Positions 26,526-36,222 are shown, counted from the stretch's first letter. The stretch is 64,000 nt of DNA from Phytobacter palmae (GCA_900112785.1 FONB01000006.1:248001-312000), one strand, 5' to 3'. The notes: generated from the sequence alone by a model not told the origin. Made by a program: numbers and translations.

Positions 26526-29309
26526 TCAGGCCTGCGCTTTCGCCCAGTTTGCCGCATGGTGCCCGGCCAGTGAACCAAAAATAATGATATCAGCCACCGC
26601 GTTACCGCCGATACGGTTGCTGCCGTGGATCCCCCCGGCCACTTCGCCTGCGGCGAACGCCCCCGGAATGACCTGCTGCTGTTTATTCAGCACCGCTGTC
26701 TCTGTGTTAATGGTCACACCGCCCATTGTGTGGTGTACCCCCGGAGCAATGCGGATCGCATGGAACGGCCCTTCATTAATCGGGTTACGCAGGGCGGTCG
26801 TACGGCCAAAATCGCTATCGCATTGCTGTTCAACGAAGCCGTTATAACGCTCAAGCGTTGCCAGGAAAGCGTGATAATCCATCCCCAGTTTCTCCGCTAA
26901 CTGACGCGGTGAACTGGCGCTGGTGACAAAGCCACGGGCGATATACTCGTCTGCCGCTTTGTTTTTTGCCCGTACGTGTTCATCAAAGACGATGTAAGCG
27001 TAATGTTCCGGCAAGGCGATAATCTGTGCGGAGACTTTGTCACGGGTTTCCATTTCATTAAAGAAGCGGTTGCCCTGCTGATTAACGAGGATCGCCCCGC
27101 CGCCGCGAATCGATTCGGAAATCAGGTAGGAGGTGTTCTGTTCCACCGTCGGGTGGATCTGGATTTCACCCATATCCACGGTGCCTGCGCCGATATGTTC
27201 AAGCAGCGCAATGCCGCCCCCGGTTGCCCCTTTGTGGTTGGTGGTGACGAACCCCGCGAGATCCGGGCGATATTTCACCACCATCTCGCTGTTGGCACTG
27301 AACCCACCGGTAGCAACAATCACACTTTTCACCGCGATGGTAAGGGTTTCATTTTCGTCATTGATCAAGCGTACCGCGCTCACTTTTCCTTGTTCGCAGA
27401 GGATCTCTTCAACCGAGGTGTCAAGCATCACGTCGATGCCGCGCTTCGTCACGTTGCGCACCAGACCGCTAATCAGATAACCGCCGACCGCTGAACCGTC
27501 TTTCGGGCGGTGGGTACGGTCAATGCTCATGCCCCCAGTGGTGGTGATGTCGTTGAGCATGATGCCGCGATTCGCCAGCCATTCGATGGCCTGCGGCGCA
27601 TGTTCCACGAAACAGCGCAGCAGCTCAGGATTGTTGCGGTTTTGGCCGCCTTTCAGCGTCTCCTGGTAGAAGAGTTCTTTGCTGTCCTCAATACCTTTCA
27701 CACGCTGAAAACGGGTTTCTGCGGCATTCATCCCGGCGGAGGCTTTGATGGTGTTACCGCCAAAGGTTGGCATTTTTTCAACAATCAGTACGCGTGCGCC
27801 TTCGTCATGCGCCTGGATCGCCGCCGCCAGTCCGGCACCGCCGCTGCCGACCACTACCACATCATAATTTTTCGGCGTGATGTCATCCGCCCCCTCTTCC
27901 AGCGCCAGTGCTTTACCCGATTTCACCATCGCTTTCGAGACAGCTTTTTTCACCGATTCACTCTGGCTGGTCGCCCCGGAAATCGCATCCACATGTGGGC
28001 TGTTGGCGGTCAGAATGCGTGAACGAATCTCGTCAAAGCTGGTGACAAAATCCACATCATCGTCAGTGCCTGACAGCAGTTCGATATCGGCGATACGGTC
28101 GGTTTCAAGGCTGATATTGAGCACCAGCTCGCGGGTATCATCCTGTACCGTTTCAGTGTAAACGCCCGGTTTGAATTTTTTATCCGCCATGCTCATGTCG
28201 CGGATCATCGCTTCGACCAGCGAAAAACGCCACAGCGGTTCCGGGATGGTTAAAGCTTCGCGCCGGGTGCTGTCGATGAACAACTCCAGCGTTTCACCAC
28301 GCATGATGCGATCCGTCCAGTCCGGATAGGCAATGCAGGCGCGTCCCACGGCAATCAGATCATAGCCGTGGTCAATCGCCTCTTGCGCGTCGGCTGCGTT
28401 TACCACACCGCCCACGCCCATCACCGGCACCTGGGCCAGGGTTTCGGAACGCAGGGCAACATATTTTTCAATCAGCGGCGTGGGATCCGTGGTCTCAACA
28501 ATGGATGGACGCAGCGTTGCGCCAACGGAAAAGTGCAGGTAATCCAGGCCACGAGCGGCCAGTTTTTCCAGCAGATACATGGTGTCATCAAAGCGAATCC
28601 CGGGCACTTCCATCTCTTCCGGCGAGAAGCGATAACCGATGATAAAGGCGTCATCCGCATACTGGCGGACCATTTTATGGGTGATATCCAGCACTGCCAG
28701 TGGGAATTTCGCGCGGTTATCGCGGCTGCCGCCCCACTCGTCATCACGCTGGTTGGAGTTTGGCGAATAGAACTGCTGAATGAGATAGGTGTTTGCGCCA
28801 TGTAACTCAACGCCATCAAAGCCTGCGAGAATGGCGCGACGTACAGCGTCACCGAACTTCGCGACCATCTCCTCCACTTCCTGCGTGGTCAGAGCAACCG
28901 GGGTGGCCGCACCGTCACGCGGCGCCGCCAGCGCACTTGGGCCAACCGGCGTGCGCCCGCCAATCAGTTTCGGATCGACCATACGGCCACCGTGGTAAAT
29001 CTGCAGGATTGCTTTCGAACCTTTGGACTTAATGGCATCAGCGATTTTCGCCAGCCCTGCCACTTTCGCATCGTTATCAATCCCGATGGCGCCAGGGAAC
29101 GCGAGGCCCAGATTATCAACAAAGCAGCATTCGACAATCACTGCCCCGATAGCCCCGGCACGCTCACGGTAATATTCGATCAACTCGCTGCTGACCGTAC
29201 CGTCAAAATAGCCTGTGCAGGTGGTCATGGGTGCCATCAGTAGACGGTTTTTTAGCTCGGTACCATTCGGGAGTGTAAAGGGGGTGAGAATTTGCGAGTA
29301 ATGGCTCAT
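26526..29309 (-). CDS. Soluble NADH:fumarate reductase (OYE-like, FMN_bind and FAD_binding_2 domains)
   Basis: 927 residues with three fused domains. 1-350 is an OYE-like NADH-oxidising FMN domain ('GFDGVELHGANTYLIQQFYSP'). ~380-465 is FMN_bind with flavinylation motif DAISGATS (441-448, acceptor Thr447). ~482-925 is a flavoprotein fumarate-reductase domain ('VVVVGSGGAGLAAAIQAHDEGA', 'HHTMGGVTI', 'AGEVAGGIHGSNRIGGNA'). No signal peptide and no haem CxxCH are present, so it is cytoplasmic. A Klebsiella pneumoniae protein of this layout is known as NADH:fumarate reductase. It would transfer electrons from NADH to fumarate to give succinate. ATG 29309 has TTGGAG upstream. Confidence 0.92.
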   Translation of the reverse strand: MSHYSQILTPFTLPNGTELKNRLLMAPMTTCTGYFDGTVSSELIEYYRERAGAIGAVIVECCFVDNLGLAFPGAIGIDNDAKVAGLAKIADAIKSKGSKAILQIYHGGRMVDPKLIGGRTPVGPSALAAPRDGAATPVALTTQEVEEMVAKFGDAVRRAILAGFDGVELHGANTYLIQQFYSPNSNQRDDEWGGSRDNRAKFPLAVLDITHKMVRQYADDAFIIGYRFSPEEMEVPGIRFDDTMYLLEKLAARGLDYLHFSVGATLRPSIVETTDPTPLIEKYVALRSETLAQVPVMGVGGVVNAADAQEAIDHGYDLIAVGRACIAYPDWTDRIMRGETLELFIDSTRREALTIPEPLWRFSLVEAMIRDMSMADKKFKPGVYTETVQDDTRELVLNISLETDRIADIELLSGTDDDVDFVTSFDEIRSRILTANSPHVDAISGATSQSESVKKAVSKAMVKSGKALALEEGADDITPKNYDVVVVGSGGAGLAAAIQAHDEGARVLIVEKMPTFGGNTIKASAGMNAAETRFQRVKGIEDSKELFYQETLKGGQNRNNPELLRCFVEHAPQAIEWLANRGIMLNDITTTGGMSIDRTHRPKDGSAVGGYLISGLVRNVTKRGIDVMLDTSVEEILCEQGKVSAVRLINDENETLTIAVKSVIVATGGFSANSEMVVKYRPDLAGFVTTNHKGATGGGIALLEHIGAGTVDMGEIQIHPTVEQNTSYLISESIRGGGAILVNQQGNRFFNEMETRDKVSAQIIALPEHYAYIVFDEHVRAKNKAADEYIARGFVTSASSPRQLAEKLGMDYHAFLATLERYNGFVEQQCDSDFGRTTALRNPINEGPFHAIRIAPGVHHTMGGVTINTETAVLNKQQQVIPGAFAAGEVAGGIHGSNRIGGNAVADIIIFGSLAGHHAANWAKAQA

Positions 29310-29422
29310 AAATAAACTCCAAACTTAGAAGTGAAATTTGAGAATTCTTGTCGGACGTTATTTTCGTTGTCGTTTTTGCCGAATACATGCCATTAATATA
29401 ATAATTTATTTAGTTTCTTAAT

Positions 29423-29436
29423 TGCTTACTTTAGTT
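29423..29436 (-). promoter_or_regulatory. 14-bp regulatory element shared with the malate permease promoter
   Basis: TGCTTACTTTAGTT here is the exact reverse complement of AACTAAAGTAAGCA at 33281-33294. It lies 114-127 bp upstream of the fumarate reductase start. The A/T-rich hexamer character fits DcuR-type sites, but the binding protein is inferred. Confidence 0.5.
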
Positions 29437-29734
29437 AAAAAACTATTTAATCCCTTCAATAACATTAATAACTCAAAGGTGTTATTATTTAAATAAAACA
29501 GAATTAACATTTACGCTAACAAATATAACCAACAAGTTACTAACCAGTAGGCATCACAGAATAAGACGCAGAGACAAAAACACAATAAAATCATAATTAT
29601 AAAATAAAATGCCCGACTAAAAACCACCATAAATCGAAGCAAGGCAAGAAAAAAGTGTATCGATTCAGCAAAAACACAAAACGCCTCTATTTTTTTATTT
29701 CAATGGCCCACAATAACACCATCAGATAATTTTC

Positions 29735-29748
29735 TTGATCGCGATCAA
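29735..29748. promoter_or_regulatory. FNR box
   Basis: TTGAT-CGCG-ATCAA matches the FNR consensus TTGAT-N4-ATCAA at all ten defined positions. It is centred ~42 bp upstream of the expected start site of the -10 at 29773-29778, the class II activator position. Confidence 0.75.
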
Positions 29749-29772
29749 TTGCTGGAAAAGCGAAAATAGCAT

Positions 29773-29778
29773 TATAGA
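29773..29778 (+). promoter_or_regulatory. Probable -10 element of the DASS transporter promoter
   Basis: TATAGA with no good -35, as expected for an FNR class II promoter. It would give a leader of about 160 nt before the ATG at 29945. Confidence 0.45.
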
Positions 29779-29944
29779 AAAAGACCCGAATTTTAATATT
29801 CCGCATGCTTTATTGCGGCAGACACCCAATTATTTAACGTGCCAGGTTCGAATTTAATAAGTAAAAAAAGTTTTGTAACTAAAGTCATTAAATTCGTCTT
29901 GCCTGGTGTGGAAGCAGAATCATTAACAACCTTAGAACGCTACT

Positions 29945-31456
29945 ATGAAAGAGAAATCATCCGCTTTAGCACCTTCACAGGTGAGTAGTAAAAAGAGTGG
30001 TAACCAGAGCAAGCTACTGATGCTGGCGCTACCGGTTATTGTCGCGGTACTCCTGCTGTTCGTACCTGTTCCGCAAGGTCTGCCACCGTTCGCATGGCAC
30101 TATTTCGCCATCTTCGTGGGCGTGATTGTCGGGCTTATCTTTGAACCTCTGCCTGGCGCAGTTATCGGTATGACCGGTGTGGTGGTGATTGCGCTGTGTA
30201 GCCAGTGGCTGCTGTTCAGCCCTGAACAACTGGTAGATCCGAAATTCAAACTTGCCGCTCAGTCCTTTAAATGGGCGGTCAGCGGATTTAGCAACTCTAC
30301 CGTGTGGCTTATCTTCGGCGCTTTTATGTTTGCCGCCGGTTATGATAAAACCCGTTTCGGCCGCCGCCTGGCGCTGATTCTGGTGAAATATCTTGGCCGT
30401 CGCAGCCTGACGCTCGGTTATGCCATCACCTTCGCGGATCTGTTGCTGGCACCGTTCACCCCGTCGAATACCGCGCGCAGTGGCGGCACCATCTTCCCGA
30501 TCATTGCCAACCTGCCGCCGCTGTACGGTTCAAAACCCAACGATCCGAGCGCGCGTAAAATCGGCTCCTATCTGATGTGGGTGGCGATCACCGCAGCCTG
30601 TATCACCAGCTCCATGTTTCTGTCCGCACTGGCGCCAAACCTGCTCTCTCTGGCACTGGTAAAAAGCATCACCGGGCTCGACATCTCCTGGGGAACCTGG
30701 TTCCTGGCCTTCCTGCCGCTGGGTATTTTACTGATTTTGACCATGCCGCTGTTGGCCTACTGGTTCTACCCGCCGGAAGTAAAAGTGAACGATGAAGTCC
30801 CGCTGTGGGCCAGTCGTGAACTGGAAAAACTGGGCAAACTGTCACGCAACGAAATCCTGCTGCTGGTGTTCGTCTGCTCGGCGTTAATTATGTGGATCTT
30901 TGCCGCTAACTGGCTGGAACCGGCCCTCGCCGCGCTGCTCATTATCGTGCTGATGCTGTGGACCGGCGTACTGGAGTGGAACGACATCACCAGCAACAAA
31001 GCCGCATGGAACACCTTCGTCTGGTTTGCCACGCTGGTGGCGCTGGCCGATGGTCTCTCCTCCACCGGATTTATCGCGTGGCTAGGTAAAGAAGGCGGTT
31101 CGCTGATGGGTAACGTCTCACCGGGCGTGGCGACCATTGTTCTGCTGCTGGCGTTTTATCTGCTGCACTACCTGTTCGCCAGTACCACGGCGCACACCAC
31201 CGCACTGCTGCCAGCCATGTTGACCATCGCGTCAACCATTCCGGGGATGAACATGCAGGTGTTTGTGCTGGTAATGGTCACTTCGCTGGGTGTGATGGGG
31301 ATCATTACCCCCTACGGTACCGGCCCGAGCCCGATCTACTACGGTAGCGGCTACCTGCCTACCAAAGACTACTGGCGCCTGGGTACCATTTTTGGTGCCA
31401 TCTTCCTGGCCGCCCTGCTGCTGATTGGTTATCCGTGGATTTCCATGATGTTCTGA
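29945..31456 (+). CDS. DASS-family (CitT/TtdT-like) dicarboxylate transporter
   Basis: 503 residues, about 12-14 hydrophobic segments, inner membrane. It carries DASS landmarks: 'LLAPFTPSNTARSGGTIFP', 'YLFASTTAHTTALLPAML' and 'TPYGTGPSPIYYGSGYLPTKDYWRLG'. These are close to E. coli CitT and TtdT, which exchange citrate or tartrate for succinate. Beside fumarase and fumarate reductase, it probably imports malate, fumarate or tartrate in exchange for succinate. A strong terminator follows (31462-31493). Control by the FNR box upstream is inferred. Confidence 0.88.
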   Translation: MKEKSSALAPSQVSSKKSGNQSKLLMLALPVIVAVLLLFVPVPQGLPPFAWHYFAIFVGVIVGLIFEPLPGAVIGMTGVVVIALCSQWLLFSPEQLVDPKFKLAAQSFKWAVSGFSNSTVWLIFGAFMFAAGYDKTRFGRRLALILVKYLGRRSLTLGYAITFADLLLAPFTPSNTARSGGTIFPIIANLPPLYGSKPNDPSARKIGSYLMWVAITAACITSSMFLSALAPNLLSLALVKSITGLDISWGTWFLAFLPLGILLILTMPLLAYWFYPPEVKVNDEVPLWASRELEKLGKLSRNEILLLVFVCSALIMWIFAANWLEPALAALLIIVLMLWTGVLEWNDITSNKAAWNTFVWFATLVALADGLSSTGFIAWLGKEGGSLMGNVSPGVATIVLLLAFYLLHYLFASTTAHTTALLPAMLTIASTIPGMNMQVFVLVMVTSLGVMGIITPYGTGPSPIYYGSGYLPTKDYWRLGTIFGAIFLAALLLIGYPWISMMF

Positions 31457-31461
31457 TTCCT

Positions 31462-31493
31462 CGCCGCCGGAGATCCTCCGGCGGCGTTTTTTT
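31462..31493 (+). terminator. Intrinsic terminator after the DASS transporter
   Basis: CGCCGCCGGAG-ATC-CTCCGGCGGCG, an 11-bp GC-rich stem followed by seven T. Confidence 0.92.
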
Positions 31494-31546
31494 GTCGCTG
31501 CCGCATGGATGTATGCGGCTCTAACCTTAAAAAAAGCGAGAGAGCT

Positions 31547-33196
31547 ATGTCGACGAAACCGTTTTTCTATCAGGAACCCTTCCCGCTGGCGCATGACGAT
31601 ACGGAATATTATCTCCTCAGTCGCGAGCATGTTTCTGTTGCCGAGTTTGAGGGTCAACAGATACTGAAAGTCGAACCACAGGCACTTACCCTGCTGGCAC
31701 AACAGGCTTTCCACGACGCCGCCTTTATGCTGCGTCAGGCGCACCAGCAGCAGGTTGCCAGCATCCTGACTGACCCGGATGCCAGCGAAAACGACAAGTA
31801 CGTGGCCCTGCAATTCCTGCGTAACTCTGAGATTGCCGCCAAAGGCTTGTTACCAACCTGTCAGGACACCGGCACGGCCATCATTATGGGTAAAAAAGGC
31901 CAGCGCGTGTGGACCGGCGGCGGTGATGAAGCGGCGTTAACGCGCGGCGTCTATAACACCTATACCGAAGAGAATCTGCGCTACTCGCAAAACGCGCCGC
32001 TGGATATGTACAAAGAGGTCAATACCGGCACCAACCTGCCAGCACAGATTGACCTCTATAGCGTTGACGGCGATGAGTACAAGTTCCTGTGCATGGCAAA
32101 AGGCGGCGGTTCTGCGAACAAAACCTACCTTTACCAGGAAACCAAAGCGCTGATCACCCCGGCGAAGCTGAAAAAATACCTGGTGGAAAAAATGCGTACC
32201 CTCGGTACTGCCGCCTGCCCGCCGTACCATATCGCCTTTGTGATCGGCGGCACGTCTGCCGAATCCACCCTGAAAACGGTCAAGCTCGCCTCCACTCATT
32301 ACTATGACGGTCTGCCGACCGAAGGCAATGAACATGGTCAGGCGTTCCGCGATACTCAACTGGAAGCAGAATTGATGATCGAGGCGCAAAATCTTGGCCT
32401 CGGGGCGCAGTTTGGCGGGAAATACTTTGCTCATGACATCCGGGTGATTCGCCTGCCGCGCCACGGCGCCTCCTGCCCGGTGGGCATGGGTGTCTCCTGC
32501 TCAGCAGACCGCAATATCAAAGCCAAAATTAATCGCGACGGTATCTGGATTGAAAAACTGGAATCGAATCCGGGCAAATTCATTCCGCAGGCACTGCGCG
32601 AAGCTGGTGAAGGCGATGCGGTAAAAGTCGACCTCAATCAACCCATGGCCGACATCCTTAAACAGCTCTCGCAACACCCGGTCTCCACCCGTCTTTCCCT
32701 TTCCGGTACGATCATCGTTGCCCGTGATATCGCCCATGCGAAATTGCAGGAGATTATCGACCGTGACGAAGCCCTGCCGCAGTATGTTAAAGACCATCCG
32801 ATTTATTACGCAGGTCCGGCGAAAACACCGGAAGGCTATGCCTCTGGCTCACTCGGCCCGACGACCGCCGGGCGGATGGACTCTTATGTCGATCAATTAC
32901 AGGCCCGGGGCGCAAGCATGGTGATGCTGGCGAAAGGCAACCGTAGCCAGCAGGTAACCGATGCCTGCCATAAACACGGCGGCTTCTATCTCGGCAGTAT
33001 TGGCGGCCCGGCGGCGGTCCTGGCGCAGCAGAGTATAAAAAGCCTTGAGTGTGTGGCGTATCCTGAACTGGGTATGGAAGCTATCTGGAAAATTGAAGTA
33101 GAAGATTTCCCGGCTTTCATTCTTGTGGATGACAAAGGCAATGACTTTTTCCAGCAGATCCAGAATAAACAATGCGCTAACTGCGCAATGAAATAA
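31547..33196 (+). CDS. Class I (4Fe-4S) fumarate hydratase
   Basis: 549 residues, close in length and sequence to E. coli FumA/FumB (548). Cluster-ligand cysteines are present in 'PTCQDTG' (Cys105), 'TAACPPYH' and 'ASCPVGMG'. '[20 protein letters not shown]' and '[18 protein letters not shown]' are conserved. It interconverts malate and fumarate in the cytoplasm and is oxygen-sensitive, fitting anaerobic use. The start 31547 gives the family N-terminus '[14 protein letters not shown]'; the frame is open from 31505. The preceding terminator means it may depend on read-through or its own promoter. Role here resembles FumB (feeding fumarate respiration). Confidence 0.93.
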   Translation: MSTKPFFYQEPFPLAHDDTEYYLLSREHVSVAEFEGQQILKVEPQALTLLAQQAFHDAAFMLRQAHQQQVASILTDPDASENDKYVALQFLRNSEIAAKGLLPTCQDTGTAIIMGKKGQRVWTGGGDEAALTRGVYNTYTEENLRYSQNAPLDMYKEVNTGTNLPAQIDLYSVDGDEYKFLCMAKGGGSANKTYLYQETKALITPAKLKKYLVEKMRTLGTAACPPYHIAFVIGGTSAESTLKTVKLASTHYYDGLPTEGNEHGQAFRDTQLEAELMIEAQNLGLGAQFGGKYFAHDIRVIRLPRHGASCPVGMGVSCSADRNIKAKINRDGIWIEKLESNPGKFIPQALREAGEGDAVKVDLNQPMADILKQLSQHPVSTRLSLSGTIIVARDIAHAKLQEIIDRDEALPQYVKDHPIYYAGPAKTPEGYASGSLGPTTAGRMDSYVDQLQARGASMVMLAKGNRSQQVTDACHKHGGFYLGSIGGPAAVLAQQSIKSLECVAYPELGMEAIWKIEVEDFPAFILVDDKGNDFFQQIQNKQCANCAMK

Positions 33197-33204
33197 TTAT
33201 CTTA

Positions 33205-33236
33205 CGCAAGCCGGTATTTTCCGGCTTGCGATTTTC
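33205..33236 (+). terminator. Intrinsic terminator after fumarase
   Basis: CGCAAGCCGG and CCGGCTTGCG form a 10-bp stem with TATTTT loop, followed by ATTTTCT. Confidence 0.85.
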
Positions 33237-33280
33237 TGCAAAAACAATATTATTAGCACATCCCCTCCCCTTACTAATTA

Positions 33281-33294
33281 AACTAAAGTAAGCA
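33281..33294 (+). promoter_or_regulatory. 14-bp regulatory element of the malate permease promoter
   Basis: AACTAAAGTAAGCA is identical (inverted) to 29423-29436 in front of the fumarate reductase. A partial copy, AACTAAAGT, is at 29877-29885 in front of the DASS transporter. It sits ~40 bp upstream of the CRP-like site. Confidence 0.5.
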
Positions 33295-33321
33295 TTCTGT
33301 AATTATTTAAAGCAGAGTGAG

Positions 33322-33337
33322 TGTGACTACCGTCACT
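33322..33337. promoter_or_regulatory. CRP-binding site
   Basis: TGTGA-CTACCG-TCACT matches the CRP consensus TGTGA-N6-TCACA at nine of ten positions. It is embedded in a longer dyad, and a weak -10 (TAAATT, 33359-33364) is placed for a -41.5 class II site. Confidence 0.65.
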
Positions 33338-33412
33338 CACTATTACAGAAGAGATCGCTAAATTATCCACTGTCAGTACCCCATATAATAAAACATTGGC
33401 ACAGGATAATTT

Positions 33413-34351
33413 ATGCAATCAATTTTACTTCAATCTTTGTTCCCTTTAGTTTTTATCATGGTATTAGGCTGGCTGAGTGGAAAATTAGGTTATACCAAAC
33501 GTGAAGATGCCAATGTTATGGCATCGGTGGTTATCCGCTTCGCTCTGCCTTTTCATCTGTTTATTGGCGCATTAAATACTGACCCGGAGAAAATACAAAA
33601 CCTGTCATTTATGGCAGTGCTGGTTATTGGCCTGATGGGTTCTTATTTATTTACGTTGCTTGTTTCCCGTTTTGTGTTTCGCCACGATATTAAGACCAGC
33701 GCCATTCAGTCCCTGGTCTGTGCCTTCCCGGATATGGCCTATTTTGGCGCGCCGGTACTGGCGGTATTAATCGGGCCAGAAGGGTTTCTGGGCGTGCTGA
33801 TTGGCAACGTGGTGACCAGCGTATTTATGATCCCACTGACCATTGTCCTTATCCGTATGGGCGATAAAAACCATACCGAAGAGCTGAACCCGGTGAAAAT
33901 GGTGTTGCAAAATCTGTGGAAAGCGGCACGCAATCCTATCGTCTGGATCCCGGTAACCGGCATTCTGCTGAGCCTGGCTGGCGTGAAGTTGCCGCATCTG
34001 CTCAGTTCGCCCATTGAGATGGTAGGCAAAATCGCCGGTGGCTTATCGCTCTTCGCACTCGGTCTGCTGTTTTACGGTGAGCGTCCTTCTTTCAATATTC
34101 AGACCTGTACCAATATTGGTATTAAAAATTTAATTCAGCCTATCATGATGGCCGTTGCCGGATTAGCGTTCGGCCTTAATCATACGCTGATGCAGCAAGT
34201 CGTCATTATTGGCGCGACCCCATCGGCTATTGCCGCCGGGATGTTTGCCCTGCGTAGTGATACCTATGTCGAATCAGCGTCATCGTCCATATTATTAGGC
34301 ACGGCGCTGGGCGTAATTACCGAAGGTTTCATGATTTATCTGGTTTCATAA
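33413..34351 (+). CDS. AEC-family (auxin efflux carrier) transporter, probable malate permease
   Basis: 312 residues, about ten transmembrane segments in two halves. AEC features include the N-terminal 'PLVFIMVLGWLSGKLGYTKRED', 'CAFPDMAYFGAPVL' and 'GATPSAIAAGMFALRSDTY'. Relatives include MleP/MdcF, malate or malonate carriers. A malic enzyme gene follows 185 bp downstream, the same pairing seen for mleP with malolactic/malic enzymes. This supports malate as substrate. CRP and the shared 14-bp element precede it. Confidence 0.87.
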   Translation: MQSILLQSLFPLVFIMVLGWLSGKLGYTKREDANVMASVVIRFALPFHLFIGALNTDPEKIQNLSFMAVLVIGLMGSYLFTLLVSRFVFRHDIKTSAIQSLVCAFPDMAYFGAPVLAVLIGPEGFLGVLIGNVVTSVFMIPLTIVLIRMGDKNHTEELNPVKMVLQNLWKAARNPIVWIPVTGILLSLAGVKLPHLLSSPIEMVGKIAGGLSLFALGLLFYGERPSFNIQTCTNIGIKNLIQPIMMAVAGLAFGLNHTLMQQVVIIGATPSAIAAGMFALRSDTYVESASSSILLGTALGVITEGFMIYLVS

Positions 34352-34416
34352 ATCAAGTATCAACAGATGTTATTTAACTAATTAAATCTTTTTTAAATTA
34401 AACAAACCCAAAATCA

Positions 34417-34446
34417 ACGCCATGTACGATTAGAATGGCATGGCGT
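34417..34446. repeat. Inverted repeat between malate permease and malic enzyme
   Basis: ACGCCATG (34417-34424) pairs with CATGGCGT (34439-34446). A TAGAAT (-10-like) lies inside the loop. It could be an operator or a hairpin; no T tract follows. Confidence 0.4.
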
Positions 34447-34536
34447 AACTTTAATCAACACCAGGCGACCTCATTAATAGCGGCAATACGTTGCCGTTTT
34501 TGCAGGCAAGGTATATGTTTATTCAGGAGTCGTAAC

Positions 34537-36222
34537 ATGTTAAAAAAAGAGACGCTGTACACGCCCTATACTGGCGCGGTATTGCTGGAAAACCCATTAT
34601 TAAATAAAGGTCTCGCGTTTACCCAGGAAGAACGCCAGGCGCTGAATTTGAATGGATTGCTCCCTGACACGGTAGAAACCATTAAAGAACAAACTGACCG
34701 GGCATGGGCACAGTTTTGCCATTTCAAACGCGACATTTCCAGACATGTTTATTTACGAAATATTCAGGACACCAACGAGACGTTATTTTACAACCTGGTA
34801 CGCACCCATTTAAGTGAAATGCTGCCTGTCATTTATACTCCGACAGTGGGCGAAGCCTGCGAGCATTTCTCCGATATCTATCGCCGGGCCCGTGGTCTGT
34901 TTATCTCCTGGCCGAACCGTCACCAGATAGATGAGATGCTGCAACAATTTTCGCGTAACGATATCCGCGTCATTGTGGTCACCGACGGTGAGCGCATCCT
35001 GGGGCTTGGCGACCAGGGCGTGGGGGGAATGGGCATTCCCATTGGCAAACTCTCACTCTATACCGCCTGCGGCGGGATCAACCCGGCCACCACGCTGCCT
35101 ATCATGCTTGACGTCGGGACCAATAATACCCAACGTCTGGAAGACCCGCTGTACATGGGCTGGCGCCACCCGCGTATCACAGATGATCAGTACATGGAAT
35201 TTATGGACATGTTCATTGATGCGGTCAAAGCCCGCTGGCCGGACGTCCTGCTGCAGTTCGAAGATTTTGCCCAGAAGAATGCGACGAAACTACTCAACCG
35301 TTACCGGGATAAACTGTGCTGCTTCAACGATGACATTCAGGGTACTGCCGCCGTGACGCTGGGTACCCTGATCGCCGCCTCGCGTGCCGCAGGCGTGAAT
35401 TTGCAGGATCAGCGGATCGTCTTTTTAGGCGGCGGCTCCGCAGGCTGCGGCATAGCGGAAAAAATCATTGCTTATATGGTCTCTACAGGTCTTAGCGAAC
35501 AACAGGCTCGCAGCCGCGTCTTTATGGTCGACCGCTTTGGCTTGCTGACGGACGACATGCCAAACCTGCTTGATTTCCAGCAAAAGCTGGTCACCTCGCG
35601 CGAGGCTATCGCCCACTGGGATGTGGTTCAGGACAATCTCTCTCTGCTGGATGTGGTGCGTAACGCCCACCCAACGGTGATGATCGGTGTTTCCGGTCAG
35701 CCGGGGCTGTTCAGCGAAGAGATCGTAAAAGAGATGTACAGCCACTGTCCGCGCCCGATCATTATGCCGCTCTCCAACCCGACCTCACGGGCGGAAGCGC
35801 AGCCACGCGACCTGATTGAATGGACCCAGGGTGCGGCGCTGATTGCCACCGGCAGCCCGTTCGCGCCGGTGCATTACGATGGGGCCGTCTACGAGATTGC
35901 CCAGTGTAACAACGCCTATATCTTCCCGGGGCTGGGGCTTGGGATCCTCGCTGGCAAAGCCCGGCGGGTAACGGAAAACATGCTGATGGCCGCAAGCCAG
36001 GCGCTGGCCGCACATTCACCGCAGGCTACCCTGGAGCGCGGCGGCCTGTTACCGGCAGTAGAAGATATTGGTGAGATTTCTCGCGCCATTGCGTTGGCCA
36101 CTGCACGTGCCGCTCAGCAGGATGGCGTGGCTCCGCAGGCCAGCGACGATGAACTGAATACGGCGATCGGGAACACCTTCTGGGAAGCGCAATACGCCTC
36201 CTATAAACGCGCGTCATTCTAG
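34537..36222 (+). CDS. NAD-dependent malic enzyme
   Basis: 561 residues. Homologous along its length to E. coli MaeA (565): '[20 protein letters not shown]', '[20 protein letters not shown]', '[20 protein letters not shown]', '[19 protein letters not shown]', '[17 protein letters not shown]', and NAD motif '[18 protein letters not shown]'. It decarboxylates malate to pyruvate with NADH formation. Malolactic enzymes share this fold, so lactate formation cannot be fully excluded. The start 34537 has AGGAG seven bases upstream; the frame is open from 34435. Last gene of the dicarboxylate island. Confidence 0.9.
   Translation: MLKKETLYTPYTGAVLLENPLLNKGLAFTQEERQALNLNGLLPDTVETIKEQTDRAWAQFCHFKRDISRHVYLRNIQDTNETLFYNLVRTHLSEMLPVIYTPTVGEACEHFSDIYRRARGLFISWPNRHQIDEMLQQFSRNDIRVIVVTDGERILGLGDQGVGGMGIPIGKLSLYTACGGINPATTLPIMLDVGTNNTQRLEDPLYMGWRHPRITDDQYMEFMDMFIDAVKARWPDVLLQFEDFAQKNATKLLNRYRDKLCCFNDDIQGTAAVTLGTLIAASRAAGVNLQDQRIVFLGGGSAGCGIAEKIIAYMVSTGLSEQQARSRVFMVDRFGLLTDDMPNLLDFQQKLVTSREAIAHWDVVQDNLSLLDVVRNAHPTVMIGVSGQPGLFSEEIVKEMYSHCPRPIIMPLSNPTSRAEAQPRDLIEWTQGAALIATGSPFAPVHYDGAVYEIAQCNNAYIFPGLGLGILAGKARRVTENMLMAASQALAAHSPQATLERGGLLPAVEDIGEISRAIALATARAAQQDGVAPQASDDELNTAIGNTFWEAQYASYKRASF

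Larger units (their letters stand above)
29310..29944. other. Long A+T-rich divergent control region of the dicarboxylate island
   Basis: 635 bp, strongly A+T-rich, with no supported gene. It separates the fumarate reductase (minus) and the DASS transporter (plus). It holds two TTTAGTT repeats 21 bp apart (29409-29415, 29430-29436), a 14-bp element shared with the malate-permease promoter, a perfect FNR box (29735-29748) and a promoter -10 (29773-29778). Confidence 0.7.

Noticed and set aside
26976-28022. Two ~170-codon plus-strand frames inside the fumarate reductase
   Set aside because: Mirror frames of a G+C-rich conserved gene, Cys/His/Gln-rich composition and no domains.
26526-29309. 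The OYE-FMN_bind-FAD fusion as an assembly or frameshift artefact
   Set aside because: The frame is continuous, domain junctions are clean, the flavinylation motif is intact, apbE is adjacent, and the same layout is known in Klebsiella.
29310-29944. A small RNA or hidden peptide gene in the A+T-rich region
   Set aside because: No promoter-terminator pair and no frame with a ribosome site; the region is better explained as a control region.
31232-32464. Minus-strand frames of 193 and 175 codons over the transporter/fumarase
   Set aside because: They run through a strong terminator and across conserved coding regions on the other strand.
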